A stretch of DNA of 64,000 nucleotides from Moesziomyces globuligerus (lineage: Eukaryota; Basidiomycota; Ustilaginomycetes; Ustilaginales; Ustilaginaceae), in assembly GCA_030849465.1 (NCBI GenBank), contig JARVLF010000018.1, positions 62,001 to 126,000 of the forward strand, written 5' to 3'. Shown here in pieces: positions 32,417-43,132 of the stretch (positions are counted from its first letter, which is position 1; every line of letters begins with the position of its first letter). The translations under genes and the position numbers were made by a program. Below the pieces are notes generated by a model that was not told the DNA's origin, did not search any database, and worked only from the letters and a program-made list of their open reading frames with translations.

Positions 32417-34942
32417 ATGTCGTATCCCATGGTCTTTCCGCCCACTACCATCCGGCCATTGCCCGGCGGTACCACCCTCGTCTCGGCACAGCCAGCGGCT
32501 CCTACTGCAGCCGTCATGACCACCGAATGCTTCGATGCGCCCGAGGGCATGTACGTCTGCACCTCTCGCTTCACCTCGCCACCACAGCCCATGATCCATC
32601 TCAACCCCGTTCCGACCACACAGCTCGCCCTCTCCGCCGTCTACCCCACCCCGCGCATCTCCACCGTCAGCCTCCGCTACCCGCTCCACTCGAAGAACGC
32701 AAAGGCTGCCGACGCTCCCCTCGACTCGGCTGCTTCCGCACGCGCCGTCCTGCTCGAGGCTCCCCTCGCTTCTCAGGGAATCGATGCGCCCTCTTCCAGC
32801 CTCACTGGTGGCCTGCCTCCGGGCAGCTCTGGCCCCTCGGCTGGCATCGCTGGCATCGGCGGCGCAGGCATGGGCTTCTCGGGCCTCGGCGAGTCGATGG
32901 GCAAGCTTAGTCCCAAGCCCTCGCGGCCCAAGAACAGCCTTAAAAACACCTCGAGCAACTTTGTCAACCGCATGATGACCCACCCGGACCTCGCCAAGAT
33001 CCTCGCCGCCCGCACCGACGCCGAGCACTTCACCTTCCTCTCCAACGCTCGCTCCTTCTTCTGGCTCGCTGATACCAATGGCAGGACCAAGGAGAGCCTC
33101 GCTCGCATCACCTTCAGCGCTTCACCCTCGGCTCACGACGTCAACCATTTCACCCGCGCCCACGACCGTCTCGACATCGTCATCGGCTTTGTTACCGGTG
33201 ATCTCATCTGGCTGGACCCCATCGCTTCCAAGTACACTCGCATCAACAAGGGCGGTTGCATCACCACCTCCGCCGTCACCCAGGTCCGATGGCTGCCCGG
33301 AAGCGAGAACCTCTTCATGGTCGCGCACGCCGACGGCTCCATCCTCATCTACGATCGCGAGCGCGAGGACTCGAGCGACTTCACGCCCGCTACCTGGGAC
33401 GCATTCGCCGGCGGCAGCACCGCTTCCTCCTCTAGCGCTGCGCTCCAGTCGGCCGTCAGCGCACCTTCGTCCGCCGCCATGTCCGCCAGCCAGACTTCGG
33501 CCTCCAACGCCTCCTTTGCCTCCAACCCAGCAGCAGCTCCGCCCACCAATGGCCTCGGCAGTAGCATCGCCGACTCGCGTCCCGTGCTCGGTTCTCGCAC
33601 CGTCACCAGCTCGACGGCCACTACCACCACCCAGCACGAAGCAGGCGAGGCCGCCGTCTCGTCCAGCTCCGGAAGCACCAGCCATATCTCCAAAGCCAAG
33701 CCACAACCTGCCCCGGGGACGCTTTCGCAGCGTCGCCAGGCGGCTGATCCCACAGCGTCGGGACAACCTCTGCTGCTCGTCACCAAGCCAGGCTCCGTAC
33801 CCATCGCGTCCGGCCTGCCTTCGGGAGCGTCGCTGCATTCGCGCGAGTACCAGCAAGCTGCCGCCGCTGCCGCTGTGGCAGCTGCCAATGCCGGTTCCAA
33901 CGGCAACGGTCTCTCGGGCAAGGGCAAGGAGACCTCGTGGGCGCGGCTCAACCCGGTCTCGCAGTGGGCCGTGTCCAAGACGCGCATCACCGACTTTGCC
34001 TTTTCGCCCGACTACTCGCATGTCGCCGTCGTTGCGGAGGACGGCATCCTGCGCATCGCCGACGTCAACTCGGAGCGGCTCTTGGACACGTTCGAGTCGT
34101 ACTTTGGCGGATTCCACTGCGTCGCCTGGTCGCCCGATGGCAAGTTTGTGCTGACGGGCGGCGAGGATGATCTGGTCACCGTCTGGGCTCCTCGCGAAGG
34201 CAGGATCGTCGCGCGTTGCCAGGGACATACGAGCTTCGTGACGGCGCTCGCTTGGGATCCGTGGAGGTGGTCGTCGGACGACCGGACCTATCGATTCGCG
34301 AGTGTCGGCGAGGATTGCAAGATGATTCTGTGGGACTTTTCCAGTGCTGCGCTCAATCGGCCCAAGACGCATGCTCCGCACGCTGCCGGTCCGCGACGCA
34401 GCTCGGTCGGACTTGGATCGACGTATTCGCTCGTCGACAAGCACGGCACGTCGTCGCTGATGCGATCGCCAGGCGCGGCGAGTGCTCGTCGCATCAGCAC
34501 CAGCACGGGTCTCGGTGCGGCAGGTGTTGGGCTCGGGTACGATCGCGCGGCTGTGACGGACGATACCATCCGACACCCTGCACTGCCGCGGTCCGAAGTG
34601 GCAATTCTCCAGCCCGTCGTCACGGTCGAGGTGGATGGCGAGATCCCCGTCGGACTGCGCTTTGGCCCGGATAAGGTCGCGGTAGTGAGGAAGAACGCGG
34701 CGATAGATACCTTCACCCGTCCGATGCCCAGGAGACCAACTAGTGTCGCAGCAGCATCGGTAGCAGGATTGGATCGGACCGCGTGGCCCGCTGGTGCACG
34801 CACAAGCAGATGGCCCGCCTACACGGCTTCCAAACCCCCGCTGACCGTGACGACCGATGGCCCATTGCATTCACACTCGCAGCAGCCTTCCGCTACAACC
34901 CCAACCACCGCACGCCACCCTACAGACGGCATCACAGCCTAG
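32417..34942 (+). CDS. WD40 protein of the CreC/WDR20 family
   Basis: Proteins of this family bind and activate a deubiquitinase (CreB/Ubp46 type); in Aspergillus CreC acts in carbon catabolite repression. The frame is 841 residues without introns. Family marks are GVYVCT-like GMYVCTSRF near residue 45, SSNFVNRMMTHPDLAKIL, FLSNARSFFWLAD, DIVIGFVTGDLIWLDPIASKYTRINKGG, and VTQVRWLPGSENLFMVAHADGSI (residues about 180-315). A Ser/Ala-rich insertion of about 170 residues separates these from the remaining repeats (FAFSPDYSHVAVVAEDGILR, GGFHCVAWSPDGKFVLTGGEDD, GHTSFVTALAWDPWR). The last repeat ends ..AAIDTFTRP, like the terminal TWGRP of WDR20, and a short Thr/Pro-rich tail follows. Confidence 0.88.
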   Translation: MSYPMVFPPTTIRPLPGGTTLVSAQPAAPTAAVMTTECFDAPEGMYVCTSRFTSPPQPMIHLNPVPTTQLALSAVYPTPRISTVSLRYPLHSKNAKAADAPLDSAASARAVLLEAPLASQGIDAPSSSLTGGLPPGSSGPSAGIAGIGGAGMGFSGLGESMGKLSPKPSRPKNSLKNTSSNFVNRMMTHPDLAKILAARTDAEHFTFLSNARSFFWLADTNGRTKESLARITFSASPSAHDVNHFTRAHDRLDIVIGFVTGDLIWLDPIASKYTRINKGGCITTSAVTQVRWLPGSENLFMVAHADGSILIYDREREDSSDFTPATWDAFAGGSTASSSSAALQSAVSAPSSAAMSASQTSASNASFASNPAAAPPTNGLGSSIADSRPVLGSRTVTSSTATTTTQHEAGEAAVSSSSGSTSHISKAKPQPAPGTLSQRRQAADPTASGQPLLLVTKPGSVPIASGLPSGASLHSREYQQAAAAAAVAAANAGSNGNGLSGKGKETSWARLNPVSQWAVSKTRITDFAFSPDYSHVAVVAEDGILRIADVNSERLLDTFESYFGGFHCVAWSPDGKFVLTGGEDDLVTVWAPREGRIVARCQGHTSFVTALAWDPWRWSSDDRTYRFASVGEDCKMILWDFSSAALNRPKTHAPHAAGPRRSSVGLGSTYSLVDKHGTSSLMRSPGAASARRISTSTGLGAAGVGLGYDRAAVTDDTIRHPALPRSEVAILQPVVTVEVDGEIPVGLRFGPDKVAVVRKNAAIDTFTRPMPRRPTSVAAASVAGLDRTAWPAGARTSRWPAYTASKPPLTVTTDGPLHSHSQQPSATTPTTARHPTDGITA

Positions 34943-35022
34943 CTTCTCTATACCACGCAATCTTACGCATCTAATCCCCGTTTCTAGCATCGAAGCAAAG
35001 GCAGTGTGGTACAGGCAGAGAT

Positions 35023-36661
35023 TCAAAAGAGAGCGCCCTCGCGGACGGGATCCGGCCCAGGCGCGATGCCGTTGGTGCTGGTACTCGTAGTGGCGTGGAT
35101 GCCGCGCCTGAGGTGGGCTAGCTCGAGTTCGAGCGTCTCCATCACGGTGCGTAGCGCGCCTATGATGGCATGTGTCAAACAGGTCAGTTGGGATTCGAAT
35201 GTGAGACGGGTGAGCCAGGAAGGTGGACTTACGTTTTTCCCATTCGCCCCAGACGATGGCGCTGTAGAGCATGGTGGTTCCGGCCCAGCCTGCGACGACG
35301 GCGAGCAGGACGAAGAGTGGATTGACGCCCGCCAGCGGCTGGAAGATGCTGGCGACGATGAGCGCGATCGCGAGCAGCAGCGCGGCCGCAAATGCGTAGA
35401 AGTGGCTCGTCTGCGTAGCGCGGCTCGTGGCAAATCCGCCCGCTAACGCACTCAGCGCTGCGTTGAGCACACGCGCTTGCTCCACAGGCGGGCCCGCTAC
35501 GCCTGTGCCTGTCGCGCCAGCTGCATCGTTGTCGTCAGCCGAGGCCGGGTCGATGATGTTGAAGACCGACTCGACGCCAAAATGGTCTGAGAACGAGCAT
35601 TCCGCGCCGGGCACGCGGTGCGTCAGCACAACCGACGACGATTCGCACGCGAGGCGACCGCGCGACGAGGCCGAAGCTGCGAACGCAAGCGAGGAAGATG
35701 ACGAGTCGGCAGGGGAAGAGGAGAGAGGACCGCGATAGAGGATGTAGTCGAGGCGCTTTCCCGCGCCGCGCGTCGCTCGTGCATCGAGCTTCTTGCCCGC
35801 CGTCCACGAGTTGAGCGGCGAGTCGCAGGTGACGCCCAGCTCCTCAATAGCGCGATGCGGATCCGGCCTCACACCGCCGGACGCGCGTCTCCCCAGCCTC
35901 GACCCCGATTCGATCGCATCCAGCGATGTGGCATGCTCTGGCAGCCGTGGATGCGAATCTAAGAAGCTGTCGTACAGCCCGCCCACATGCCGTAAAAGAC
36001 TGATGACGAGCGACGGCGGAGTGGAGTTGAGGTCTCCGACGCAGATGACATGTCTTCCCTGCGCCGCACTGCTCCTACACAGCGCCGCAAGCTCGAACGC
36101 CTGTACGATGCGATGCGACCTTCTGTGCTCTGGCCCATCCTCGCCGCCAGCAGCCACGAAGTGGGTATTCCATACATCCACCAGCCCCAGCCTCGGTTGG
36201 TCGATGGTCACCGCCCCGCACGCTTTACCGACGAACCAGTCTCCGTGCTGCACATGGATCGGCTGGCCATTGAGCGAGTACGGATGGGTGCGCGTTTCGA
36301 CGATGTCCCAGCGCGAGAGGATGGCAAGGCCCGAGCCGAACGCGCCCGAGTAGAAGAACTTGGCGTGCGGATAGCGCGCGGCGAGGGCATGGCGGAGGAA
36401 GCGCCAGTCCTTGGACTCGTACCAGATCTCCTGCAGACAGACAAAGTCGTACTGCGGCGTAGAGGCTGCGGCGAGGTGCGAAGCGATCGCCTTGATGCGT
36501 GGAATGCGCAGCTTCGAGATGATGTTGAGCCCCCACACGTTGAGCGTCAGGACGCTGAGCTTCTTGTCATCGGCTGCGCCCGGCTGGGCTGCTGCTGGCG
36601 CCAGAGCGGGCGAGGCATGGTGCGCCTCTGATCCCGACTGAGTCAAAGGTAGGCGCGGCAT
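35023..36661 (-). CDS. ISC1: Isc1-type inositol phosphosphingolipid phospholipase C / neutral sphingomyelinase
   Basis: This enzyme hydrolyses complex sphingolipids to ceramide in membranes. There are two exons on the minus strand: 35233-36661 and 35023-35159. The 73-nt intron (GTAAGT...TAG) lies just after WGEWEK, giving 521 residues. The exonuclease-endonuclease-phosphatase fold is clear: LTLNVWGLN, the Mg-binding Glu in CLQEIWYESKD, GSGLAILSRWDI, VWNTHFVA, GDLNSTPPS, and the catalytic SDHFGVES near the end of the domain. Two membrane spans follow (about residues 418-437 and 444-466), as in yeast Isc1 and mammalian nSMase2-type enzymes. The spliced C-terminus is a short helix (ALRTVMETLELELAHLRRG). 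The unspliced frame runs into unrelated codons, which supports the intron. Confidence 0.94.
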
Positions 36662-37313
36662 CGCAGTCAGAGGATGGCGAGGGAGGCTGCGGCCGAAGAG
36701 GATAGAGGCAGGTCCAATCTGTGAATCGCATCAAGTTGGAGCGGCACTGCCGGCGGGCGAGTGTGTGTGTTTCGCAAGCGATCCGTGCTCAGGAGCTCCA
36801 CAACCTCCACCTGGCGTGGAAAGGCCAGCTTGCTCATCCAGAGTGAGGCGCCAGTTTCAGGCCCGCTGCTTGACAGCCGCCGCGAAAAAGATCGGCGGAT
36901 CCGAGTGGGTGAAAGCTAAACGGGCTTGCAGCACAGTCAATTCCCAGACTCCGCATTAACGCCGAAGGTTGGCTCTCTCCCATCACATCCGCCTTATCGG
37001 ATCTCCACCGACACAGTCACGGCCACTTCAACCTCCGTCCGGCGTTCCGATATTTCAGCATCTGCATTGCCTCTGGGAGCGTTCTTCGCCTCGGCTTTTC
37101 CCTGCCTCAGCTCGCCAGACCGCCTCGTGTTGGGTCATCTGCACCTATTTTCATCCTGCATCATCGCATAAGAGCATCACAGCACCGCTTGATCATCTCT
37201 CGCCCTGATCGTCGCGCTCATCCACCGGTATCTATCGGATCTCAAAGCCAAGTGTCCTACGAGCTAGCAGCAAGGATCGAGACAGAGCCGGTCCTGCGCG
37301 ACAGTCGCCCATC
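36662..37313. promoter_or_regulatory. divergent promoter region of ISC1 and UBC12
   Basis: About 650 bp separate the two divergent start codons. No clear element was identified apart from a short GT run near 36762. Confidence 0.4.
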
Positions 37314-38408
37314 ATGATCAAGGTAAGCGGCTGCACTTCCGGATCGTGGCCCATGTTGCCGCCTCGACAGAATGCGCCACTGACTCTGATCTCACACATC
37401 GTACATCCGCCCGTATGTCACCTTTGTAGATCTGGAGCATGAAGAAGGAGGAGGAGTCGGCGAAGAAGAAGAAGCCCAAGACCTCGCCCGCACAGCTCCG
37501 AGTCCAGAAAGGTAAGTCGGGCCGCAGTCACCTCAGTCTGTTATCTGCGCTCCCTTTCGCAAGCTCTGACTCTCGATCATGATCTTACTCTTCGACCTGC
37601 AGACTTGACCGAGCTGGAGCTGCCAAAAACGATGAAGACCGACTTCCCAGATCCAGCAGACGTGCTCAACTTCACCCTGACCATCGAGCCTGACGAGGGT
37701 AAGTAAGCTCGCACTGGCCCCGCCAGCAGCCAGATTTGTATACTCACTCGAGACTCGTGTCTTTGTGTTACCGACCTCAGGCATGTACAAGACTGGCTCG
37801 TTCAAGTTCACTTTTGCCATCAACAACAACTATCCGCACGACCCGCCCAAGGTCAAGTGTACGCAAAAGGTGAGTGGAGCGCTGTTGTGCTGCTGCAGTG
37901 CTGTATGAACGGCTGTCTGACAGTGACATCTTGCGCTTGTGCAGATCTACCACCCGAATGTCGACCTCGAAGGCAACGTGTGCCTCAACATCCTTCGCGA
38001 AGACTGGAAGCCAGTACTCAACCTCAACTCGGTCATGGTCGGCCTCCAGTACCTCTTCCTCGAGCCCAATGCCGACGACCCACTCAACAAAGGTACGCAC
38101 ATAGCGACGCGCCTTGCCTCAATTCCTCCAGGCATACTCTTTGGCGCACTTTCATTGACTGACCACCCCCTGCATCCTCTTTCGATCGTGATTGACGCGA
38201 GCGCAGAAGCGGCGGAAGATTTGCGCAAAGACCGATCCGTCTTCGCGAGCAACGTCCGTCGAAGCCTCAGCGGTGGAGCCATTAGTAAGTTGATCACAGT
38301 CGCCTGACCTGCGCTTATCCGGGTGCGAGGATCGACTACTTACCTGCCGTTTCTGAACGTTTCGCAATTGCAGAGGGGACCACATACGACAAGGTCGTTG
38401 CCAAGTAG
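37314..38408 (+). CDS. UBC12: NEDD8-conjugating enzyme E2 Ubc12
   Basis: Ubc12 takes NEDD8/Rub1 from its E1 and passes it to cullins, activating cullin-RING ubiquitin ligases. Seven exons join cleanly: 37314-37322, 37430-37511, 37603-37698, 37781-37869, 37945-38092, 38207-38284 and 38374-38408. All six introns have GT-AG borders, and the product is 178 residues, close to the family length. Family marks are the N-terminal [12 protein letters not shown] docking peptide, the basic [20 protein letters not shown] segment, [13 protein letters not shown], and the active-site block [21 protein letters not shown] with catalytic Cys in [25 protein letters not shown] follows. The 9-nt first exon (MIK) is assigned because the family starts this way. 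Confidence 0.96.
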
Positions 38409-39303
38409 GCCCGGACGATACGAGCCTCGGCGTGAGGGGGGTGACTGCAATCGCGTGTGTCGCATCTCATCACACTGTGTCGTAATCCAAGAACGGCTCA
38501 GCTCAGAGCCCATGTACTTCTAACATCAACCCTAGCAGCGATTTTGGAGCGGTGACCGATTGTGTTGTGCTTGTGCGGACTTTCCCACTGGGTCCGTATG
38601 CTGAAGATGCACGTCCATTCGTTGATTACGATACAGTACGAGGCTGCTGCTGGTTCGGAAGCTCATGGTCGCTAGAGCAGGCAGCGCAAGTGAGCTGAGG
38701 GTGCCGCACAGGTCGCGTGGCGGGCCACCCGAATTTCACCAGACAGGCCTGGTTGGACCCTGCATGAAGCTGCCCAGCCTGTTGGCGGCGGAGATGCCGA
38801 AGCATAAAAGCTAGAGCCGCCGCCAGCCTTCGCAACTGACCAGCCCTTGATCGGATCACCCGCGCTCCACAGATCGAATGTGCCGACGTCAGGTGGTCGA
38901 AGCGTCAAGAGCTTGGTTGTCGGCTCAGCCGAGCTATCGTCAGTGGCTGCGCTCGCCGCTCCTCCTGGCTTCCCGCCTTCAGATTTCGCGGCTCGCGGTG
39001 GAACCCGGTTGCAAGTGGAGGCGCTACAACGCAGCCACCCGAGCGCGCACGCACCACACCCGCCGAGCTGAGTCGGCTCTCCTGCTTCCTCCCTTTCGTC
39101 CAATCGAACCGCATAAGAAGCAGGTCGCAGCCGCTTGGAACGCCCACTAGCTTGCTGCTCGGTAACGCTGGGTCACCACATCCACCAGTATCGCTTGCAC
39201 ATCCGGGTCCCACTGCCTTCGAGAGACCCGAGGAAACCACCCCACCGTAGCTCTCGTTCGCCACCTTTTCACGCTCGTCACTCCCAACCGGTCTCCATTT
39301 ACG
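38409..39303. other. intergenic, no gene seen
   Basis: This is the 895-bp spacer between UBC12 and the methyltransferase gene. No convincing coding sequence was found. Confidence 0.45.
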
Positions 39304-39999
39304 ATGGCGTGGCGCTGTTCGGGCGCATCGAACGCCGAGCTCATCTCGAACATGCGCAATGCGTCCTTAATCACGACTTCGCGCGTCGCTGAAGCCATGG
39401 CCAAAGTTGACCGGGCCAACTACGTGCCGTCTCGCCGGCTTGCGTACCAAGACTCGCCTCAGACCATCGGCTACGGCGCAACGATCTCGGCGCCGCACAT
39501 GCACGCGCACGCTGCCGAGAATCTGCTTCCCTTCCTGCATCCTGCGGCCAAAGTGCTCGACGTCGGTTCGGGCTCAGGCTACACGCTGGCCATCTTTCAC
39601 CACCTCACCGCAGGCGGCACCGCCAAGGTCATCGGCATCGACCACATCGAGGCACTCGTCAATCAGGCCAACATCAACCTCGCTGCAGACGGCCTCGAGC
39701 CTCAGATGAAAGAGGGGTCGATCCTCAATCTGTGCGGGGATGGACGACGGGGTTTACCGCAGGAGGCGCCGTTCGATGCCATCCATGTCGGCGCTGCAGC
39801 TCCAGGGGTGCCAAAGCCTCTGCTGGACCAACTCAAGGCTCCGGGGCGCATGTTCATTCCAGTCGAGGAACAGGACGGCTCCGGAGAGCAGAACATCTAT
39901 CAGATCGACAAGGCGCAGGATGGCACCATCACGAGCACGAAGATCTGCGCCGTCTTGTACGTGCCTCTCACAGACGCCGGCAAGCAGTGGGAAGCCTAG
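39304..39999 (+). CDS. PCMT1: protein-L-isoaspartate O-methyltransferase
   Basis: This repair enzyme methylates isoaspartyl residues in aged proteins using S-adenosylmethionine. The frame is 231 residues with no intron, the usual length for eukaryotic PCMTs. The N-terminus has the family segment MAWRCSGASNAELISNMRN. Then come VAEAMAKVDRANYVP, the substrate loop PQTIGYGATISAPHMHA, and SAM motif I in VLDVGSGSGYT (about residues 80-90). After those are IGIDHIEALV, GDGRRGLPQEAPFDAIHVGAA and the PLLDQLKAPGRMFIPV block. It ends tail to tail with the guanylate kinase gene, with 100 bp between the stop codons. Confidence 0.95.
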   Translation: MAWRCSGASNAELISNMRNASLITTSRVAEAMAKVDRANYVPSRRLAYQDSPQTIGYGATISAPHMHAHAAENLLPFLHPAAKVLDVGSGSGYTLAIFHHLTAGGTAKVIGIDHIEALVNQANINLAADGLEPQMKEGSILNLCGDGRRGLPQEAPFDAIHVGAAAPGVPKPLLDQLKAPGRMFIPVEEQDGSGEQNIYQIDKAQDGTITSTKICAVLYVPLTDAGKQWEA

Positions 40000-40099
40000 C
40001 CAATGTCCAAGTAGCATGCTCTTGATCAAACCCATTTGCATGGCGCATGTGCGGAAGCGGCAACGTCTACGGGGATATAATAGCTGACAGATGCGGTGC

Positions 40100-40896
40100 C
40101 TATTGTTGGCTGAGCCACTGCTGTTCGTCGTCGTCCTTTGCGGGCATCTGGTCATCTTCGCCCTTCTTGAGCGTCTCGTTGATGGCCTTCTTGAGGAGGT
40201 TGTAGGCGCGGTCGAGGTCGTCGTTCACGATGATCCAATCGTGAGCGCACTTATCCCTCGCATACTCCATCTCGTTGGCGGCCATGGTGAGTCGCTTGTG
40301 GACGGATTCGGGGGTCTCGGTGCCGCGACCCGTGAGCCTCTCCTTGAGCGTGGAGAAGGATGGGGGCGAGATGAAGATGTAGATCGGGTTCAACGATGGA
40401 TGATTGGCCTTGATGAGCTTGACACCTTGCGCGTCGATATCGAGGATGGCGCGGCGCGCATCAGTGCTGCCGTCCGCGCCCTTGACGCCCTCGGTCGAGA
40501 CGTCGGCGACCGCTTTAGCGGTGGTGCCGTAGCGGTTTCCTCCGAATTGGGCGTGTTCGAGGAAAGCGCCCTGCTGCACGAGCGCCTCAAACTCGTCGCG
40601 CGAGACATAGTGGTACGACTGTCCGCGCACCTCACCTGGTCGCGGGTCGCGTGTTGTGTCTGCAACGAGAGAGTCGATGAGTTCAACAGAGAGGTCAGCA
40701 TGAGGCGGGATGGAAAGGGCGGAAAGGGGACAGAAAGGTGCAACGTACGAGAGACGGAGAAGCCAAAGTCGTTGGGAAACTCGTTGAAGAGCTTCTTGAG
40801 CAGCGTGCTCTTGCCGACGCCCGAGGGACCGGAAAGCACGATGGGTCGCTTGTCCGACGGGATGGGGGGCGTGGACGCCCAGTTGGAAGTCGACAT
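40100..40896 (-). CDS. GUK1: guanylate kinase
   Basis: It phosphorylates GMP to GDP with ATP. There are two exons on the minus strand: 40749-40896 and 40100-40659. The 89-nt intron has GTACGT and CAG borders, giving 235 residues. The P-loop is [12 protein letters not shown] (about residues 21-32). The intron falls in the next conserved block, restored by splicing to [16 protein letters not shown]. The GMP-binding [34 protein letters not shown] and IFISPPS blocks follow. The tail is a short acidic extension. An in-frame ATG at 40998 would add 34 residues rich in Arg, Ser and Leu with no acidic residue, which resembles a mitochondrial targeting peptide; the shorter start was chosen because it matches cytosolic guanylate kinases. 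Confidence 0.95.
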
Positions 40897-40998
40897 GCTG
40901 GCGAGCGAGGCGATGCGCAGGCTGGAGGGTCGGGGGAGGAACGGAGAGCTAAGAGAGGAACGGGAAACGGAATGAGCCAGCGGCGCGATGCGGTTCAT

Positions 40999-41365
40999 TG
41001 ATGAGCCGCACAAGGTAGCAGCGACAACGGCGAGGATGCGGGATGGTGCGGTCACAAGGATGAAGCGGTTGTGGTATGCTACACCACAAAAAGGCGAAAA
41101 GCACAAAAAACGCCATGTGGGGGAAATCGGCGATTCGGTTCCGATGCCGCTGAACTTTACACGATAGCCAAAGTGAAAAGGGTCCATGCTCGTGCATAAC
41201 GCCGAGGAAGCACGAGGCACGTCTAGCCAGAGAACAACACCTGGCGCGCCTCGAAGCTGCAGGGCCAAACACGCTGACAGCTCAGCACTTGCCTCCAGCC
41301 GCTCCATCACATCGATCCGCTTTGGCCCGCACACGACGAACAGGATCATCCAAACACTACGTCTG
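40999..41365. promoter_or_regulatory. divergent promoter region of GUK1 and the DUF2786 gene
   Basis: About 370-470 bp, depending on the GUK1 start used, separate the divergent coding regions. No clear element was noticed. Confidence 0.4.
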
Positions 41366-43102
41366 ATGACCATGCCAAGGCGACCGCTATCTGGCCTCAA
41401 TGGCCAGGATGTCAAGCCGCGGATCAAGCCTGAGCCCGACGTCATCGACTTGTGCGACTCGGACGACGCCAGGCCGACTCCCTCGTCCAAGCGCGCGCCA
41501 AAGGCAGCGGGATCCAGCAGAGCCAGGTCAAGAAGACAAGTCAAAAACGAAGATGGCGGCTCGAACGGTTCCGACGATTTGACTCGTGACGATCACGACG
41601 AGAGCGAAGATAGAGAAGATAGTGACGACGACTTCGGCGCCAATGGCCGCAAGCGGAAACGGAAACCTCGAATTGCCTCAGCCAGCCCTGGCCCCTCCAA
41701 TCCGAAGCTATACGCTATTGCGCGTATCGCCACTCTCGCGACCGATGGCGTCGCCTCCGTCTCTGAGTCCGAAGCCAAGCTCGCCGGGGTCAGCGCAGGC
41801 ATCCTTTCGCGCATCCAGAAGTCGCTCGCTCTCGCCAAGCATCCTGGTACGGGCGAAGCCGAAGCCCAACAAGCACTGCGACTCGCCACTCGTCTCATGT
41901 CGTCTCAAAACCTAACCCAGGCCGACCTTCTCGCCTCGTCGGATGCCGAAACCAACCAAGCGCGCGCCGGCATGTCGATCGTCGAAATCGTCTCGCAGAC
42001 CAACGCCAGCCCGCGCAACGAGAGCTGGGCCAACCAGGTCGCCATCGCCGTCAACCTGTTCTTCGACGTCAAGGCCTACTCCACCTCGTATGCCAACCGC
42101 ACGCGACTCAGCTGGACTTTCTACGGCCTAGCCGTCAACACCGTCGCCGCCGCCCACGCCTTCGAGATGGTCCACAACCAGGTGGTAACCTGGGCCTACG
42201 AGAAGGCAGCCGCCAAGCTCGTATCCGGTAAGACGGGCAAGAACTCGTACTGCCAAGGTGTAGCCGCTGGTCTGATCGCCCTTGCCAAGAAGGAGAAGAA
42301 GGAGGAGATGCGCCTTGCTATCGAAGGCGAGAAGAAGCGTCTGAAGGATGCACAAAAGGCCGAGCAGGAGCAGATCAAGAAGGAGAAACAACGTCTTCAG
42401 GATCCGCCATCAACGTCGTCGGCTGTGAAATCAGATCCGGATCACGCTGATCGCACGCGCGTCAAGCCCGAGCCGATCGAGGAAGTGGCCGGCGGGTCCA
42501 ACTCACGCTCGCGCAGCGTCAAGCTCGAAGACGCCGTCGATGAAGAGGATGTCAAGCCGTTCCGCAATGGCTTCAAACGCTCGACCTCCGAGGAGGCCTC
42601 TGCCGAAGGCTACGGGAGATGGACCGAGGACCGCTACAGCGGCGGCTTCGGGAATGCTAATTTCGAAGACGGCCCGGGCTACGGCGACGACGATGACGAC
42701 GATGCTGGCAACGAGCGTTTCTACGACCTTGGCGATAGTCCGCGCGCCTCAAGTGGGCTGAATGGACCGGAAGAGGACATCAAGCCGCACTTTGACGAGG
42801 CGCTGGAGCGCGACATCATCGACCTCACGGATGATCTCGACACGGCCAATGCGCCGGATGACGTCAAGCCCAAGCTTGAGCCCCAAGAGCCGGAGGGCGC
42901 AGGGTGGCAGTCGTCAAATCAGCTCATCCGCTTCCGGCAGGACGCCGAGAAGATCGCCGACGACTACCTTGCCTCGCAGCACTCGGGCCTCAAACTTCGG
43001 AGACGCGCCAAGACCACCTACAAGCGCGACTCGAGCGCCTTCGAGCAGGGACTCAAGGACGCACACAAGATCGACGTCAAGCGCAAACGCATTCAGAATT
43101 AG
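41366..43102 (+). CDS. DUF2786-domain protein with SUMO-type motifs
   Basis: A 578-residue protein from the ATG at 41366 ([11 protein letters not shown]); the codons upstream to 41186 look non-coding. The DUF2786 helix pair is at about residues 150-190 ([20 protein letters not shown], then [23 protein letters not shown]). The associated C-terminal domain follows (about 210-320: [52 protein letters not shown]). A charged coiled coil with [20 protein letters not shown] follows. The rest is acidic and probably disordered. It carries two hydrophobic-acidic clusters like SUMO-interacting motifs ([10 protein letters not shown] near the N-terminus, [10 protein letters not shown] near residue 530) and several psi-K-x-E sites (IKPEP, VKPEP, VKNED, VKLED). 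The function of DUF2786 is unknown to me; a nuclear role is inferred from the basic patch NGRKRKRKP. Confidence 0.82.
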   Translation: MTMPRRPLSGLNGQDVKPRIKPEPDVIDLCDSDDARPTPSSKRAPKAAGSSRARSRRQVKNEDGGSNGSDDLTRDDHDESEDREDSDDDFGANGRKRKRKPRIASASPGPSNPKLYAIARIATLATDGVASVSESEAKLAGVSAGILSRIQKSLALAKHPGTGEAEAQQALRLATRLMSSQNLTQADLLASSDAETNQARAGMSIVEIVSQTNASPRNESWANQVAIAVNLFFDVKAYSTSYANRTRLSWTFYGLAVNTVAAAHAFEMVHNQVVTWAYEKAAAKLVSGKTGKNSYCQGVAAGLIALAKKEKKEEMRLAIEGEKKRLKDAQKAEQEQIKKEKQRLQDPPSTSSAVKSDPDHADRTRVKPEPIEEVAGGSNSRSRSVKLEDAVDEEDVKPFRNGFKRSTSEEASAEGYGRWTEDRYSGGFGNANFEDGPGYGDDDDDDAGNERFYDLGDSPRASSGLNGPEEDIKPHFDEALERDIIDLTDDLDTANAPDDVKPKLEPQEPEGAGWQSSNQLIRFRQDAEKIADDYLASQHSGLKLRRRAKTTYKRDSSAFEQGLKDAHKIDVKRKRIQN

Positions 43103-43132
43103 CACGCGCTGGAGGAGGAAGGTCACCCGCGA

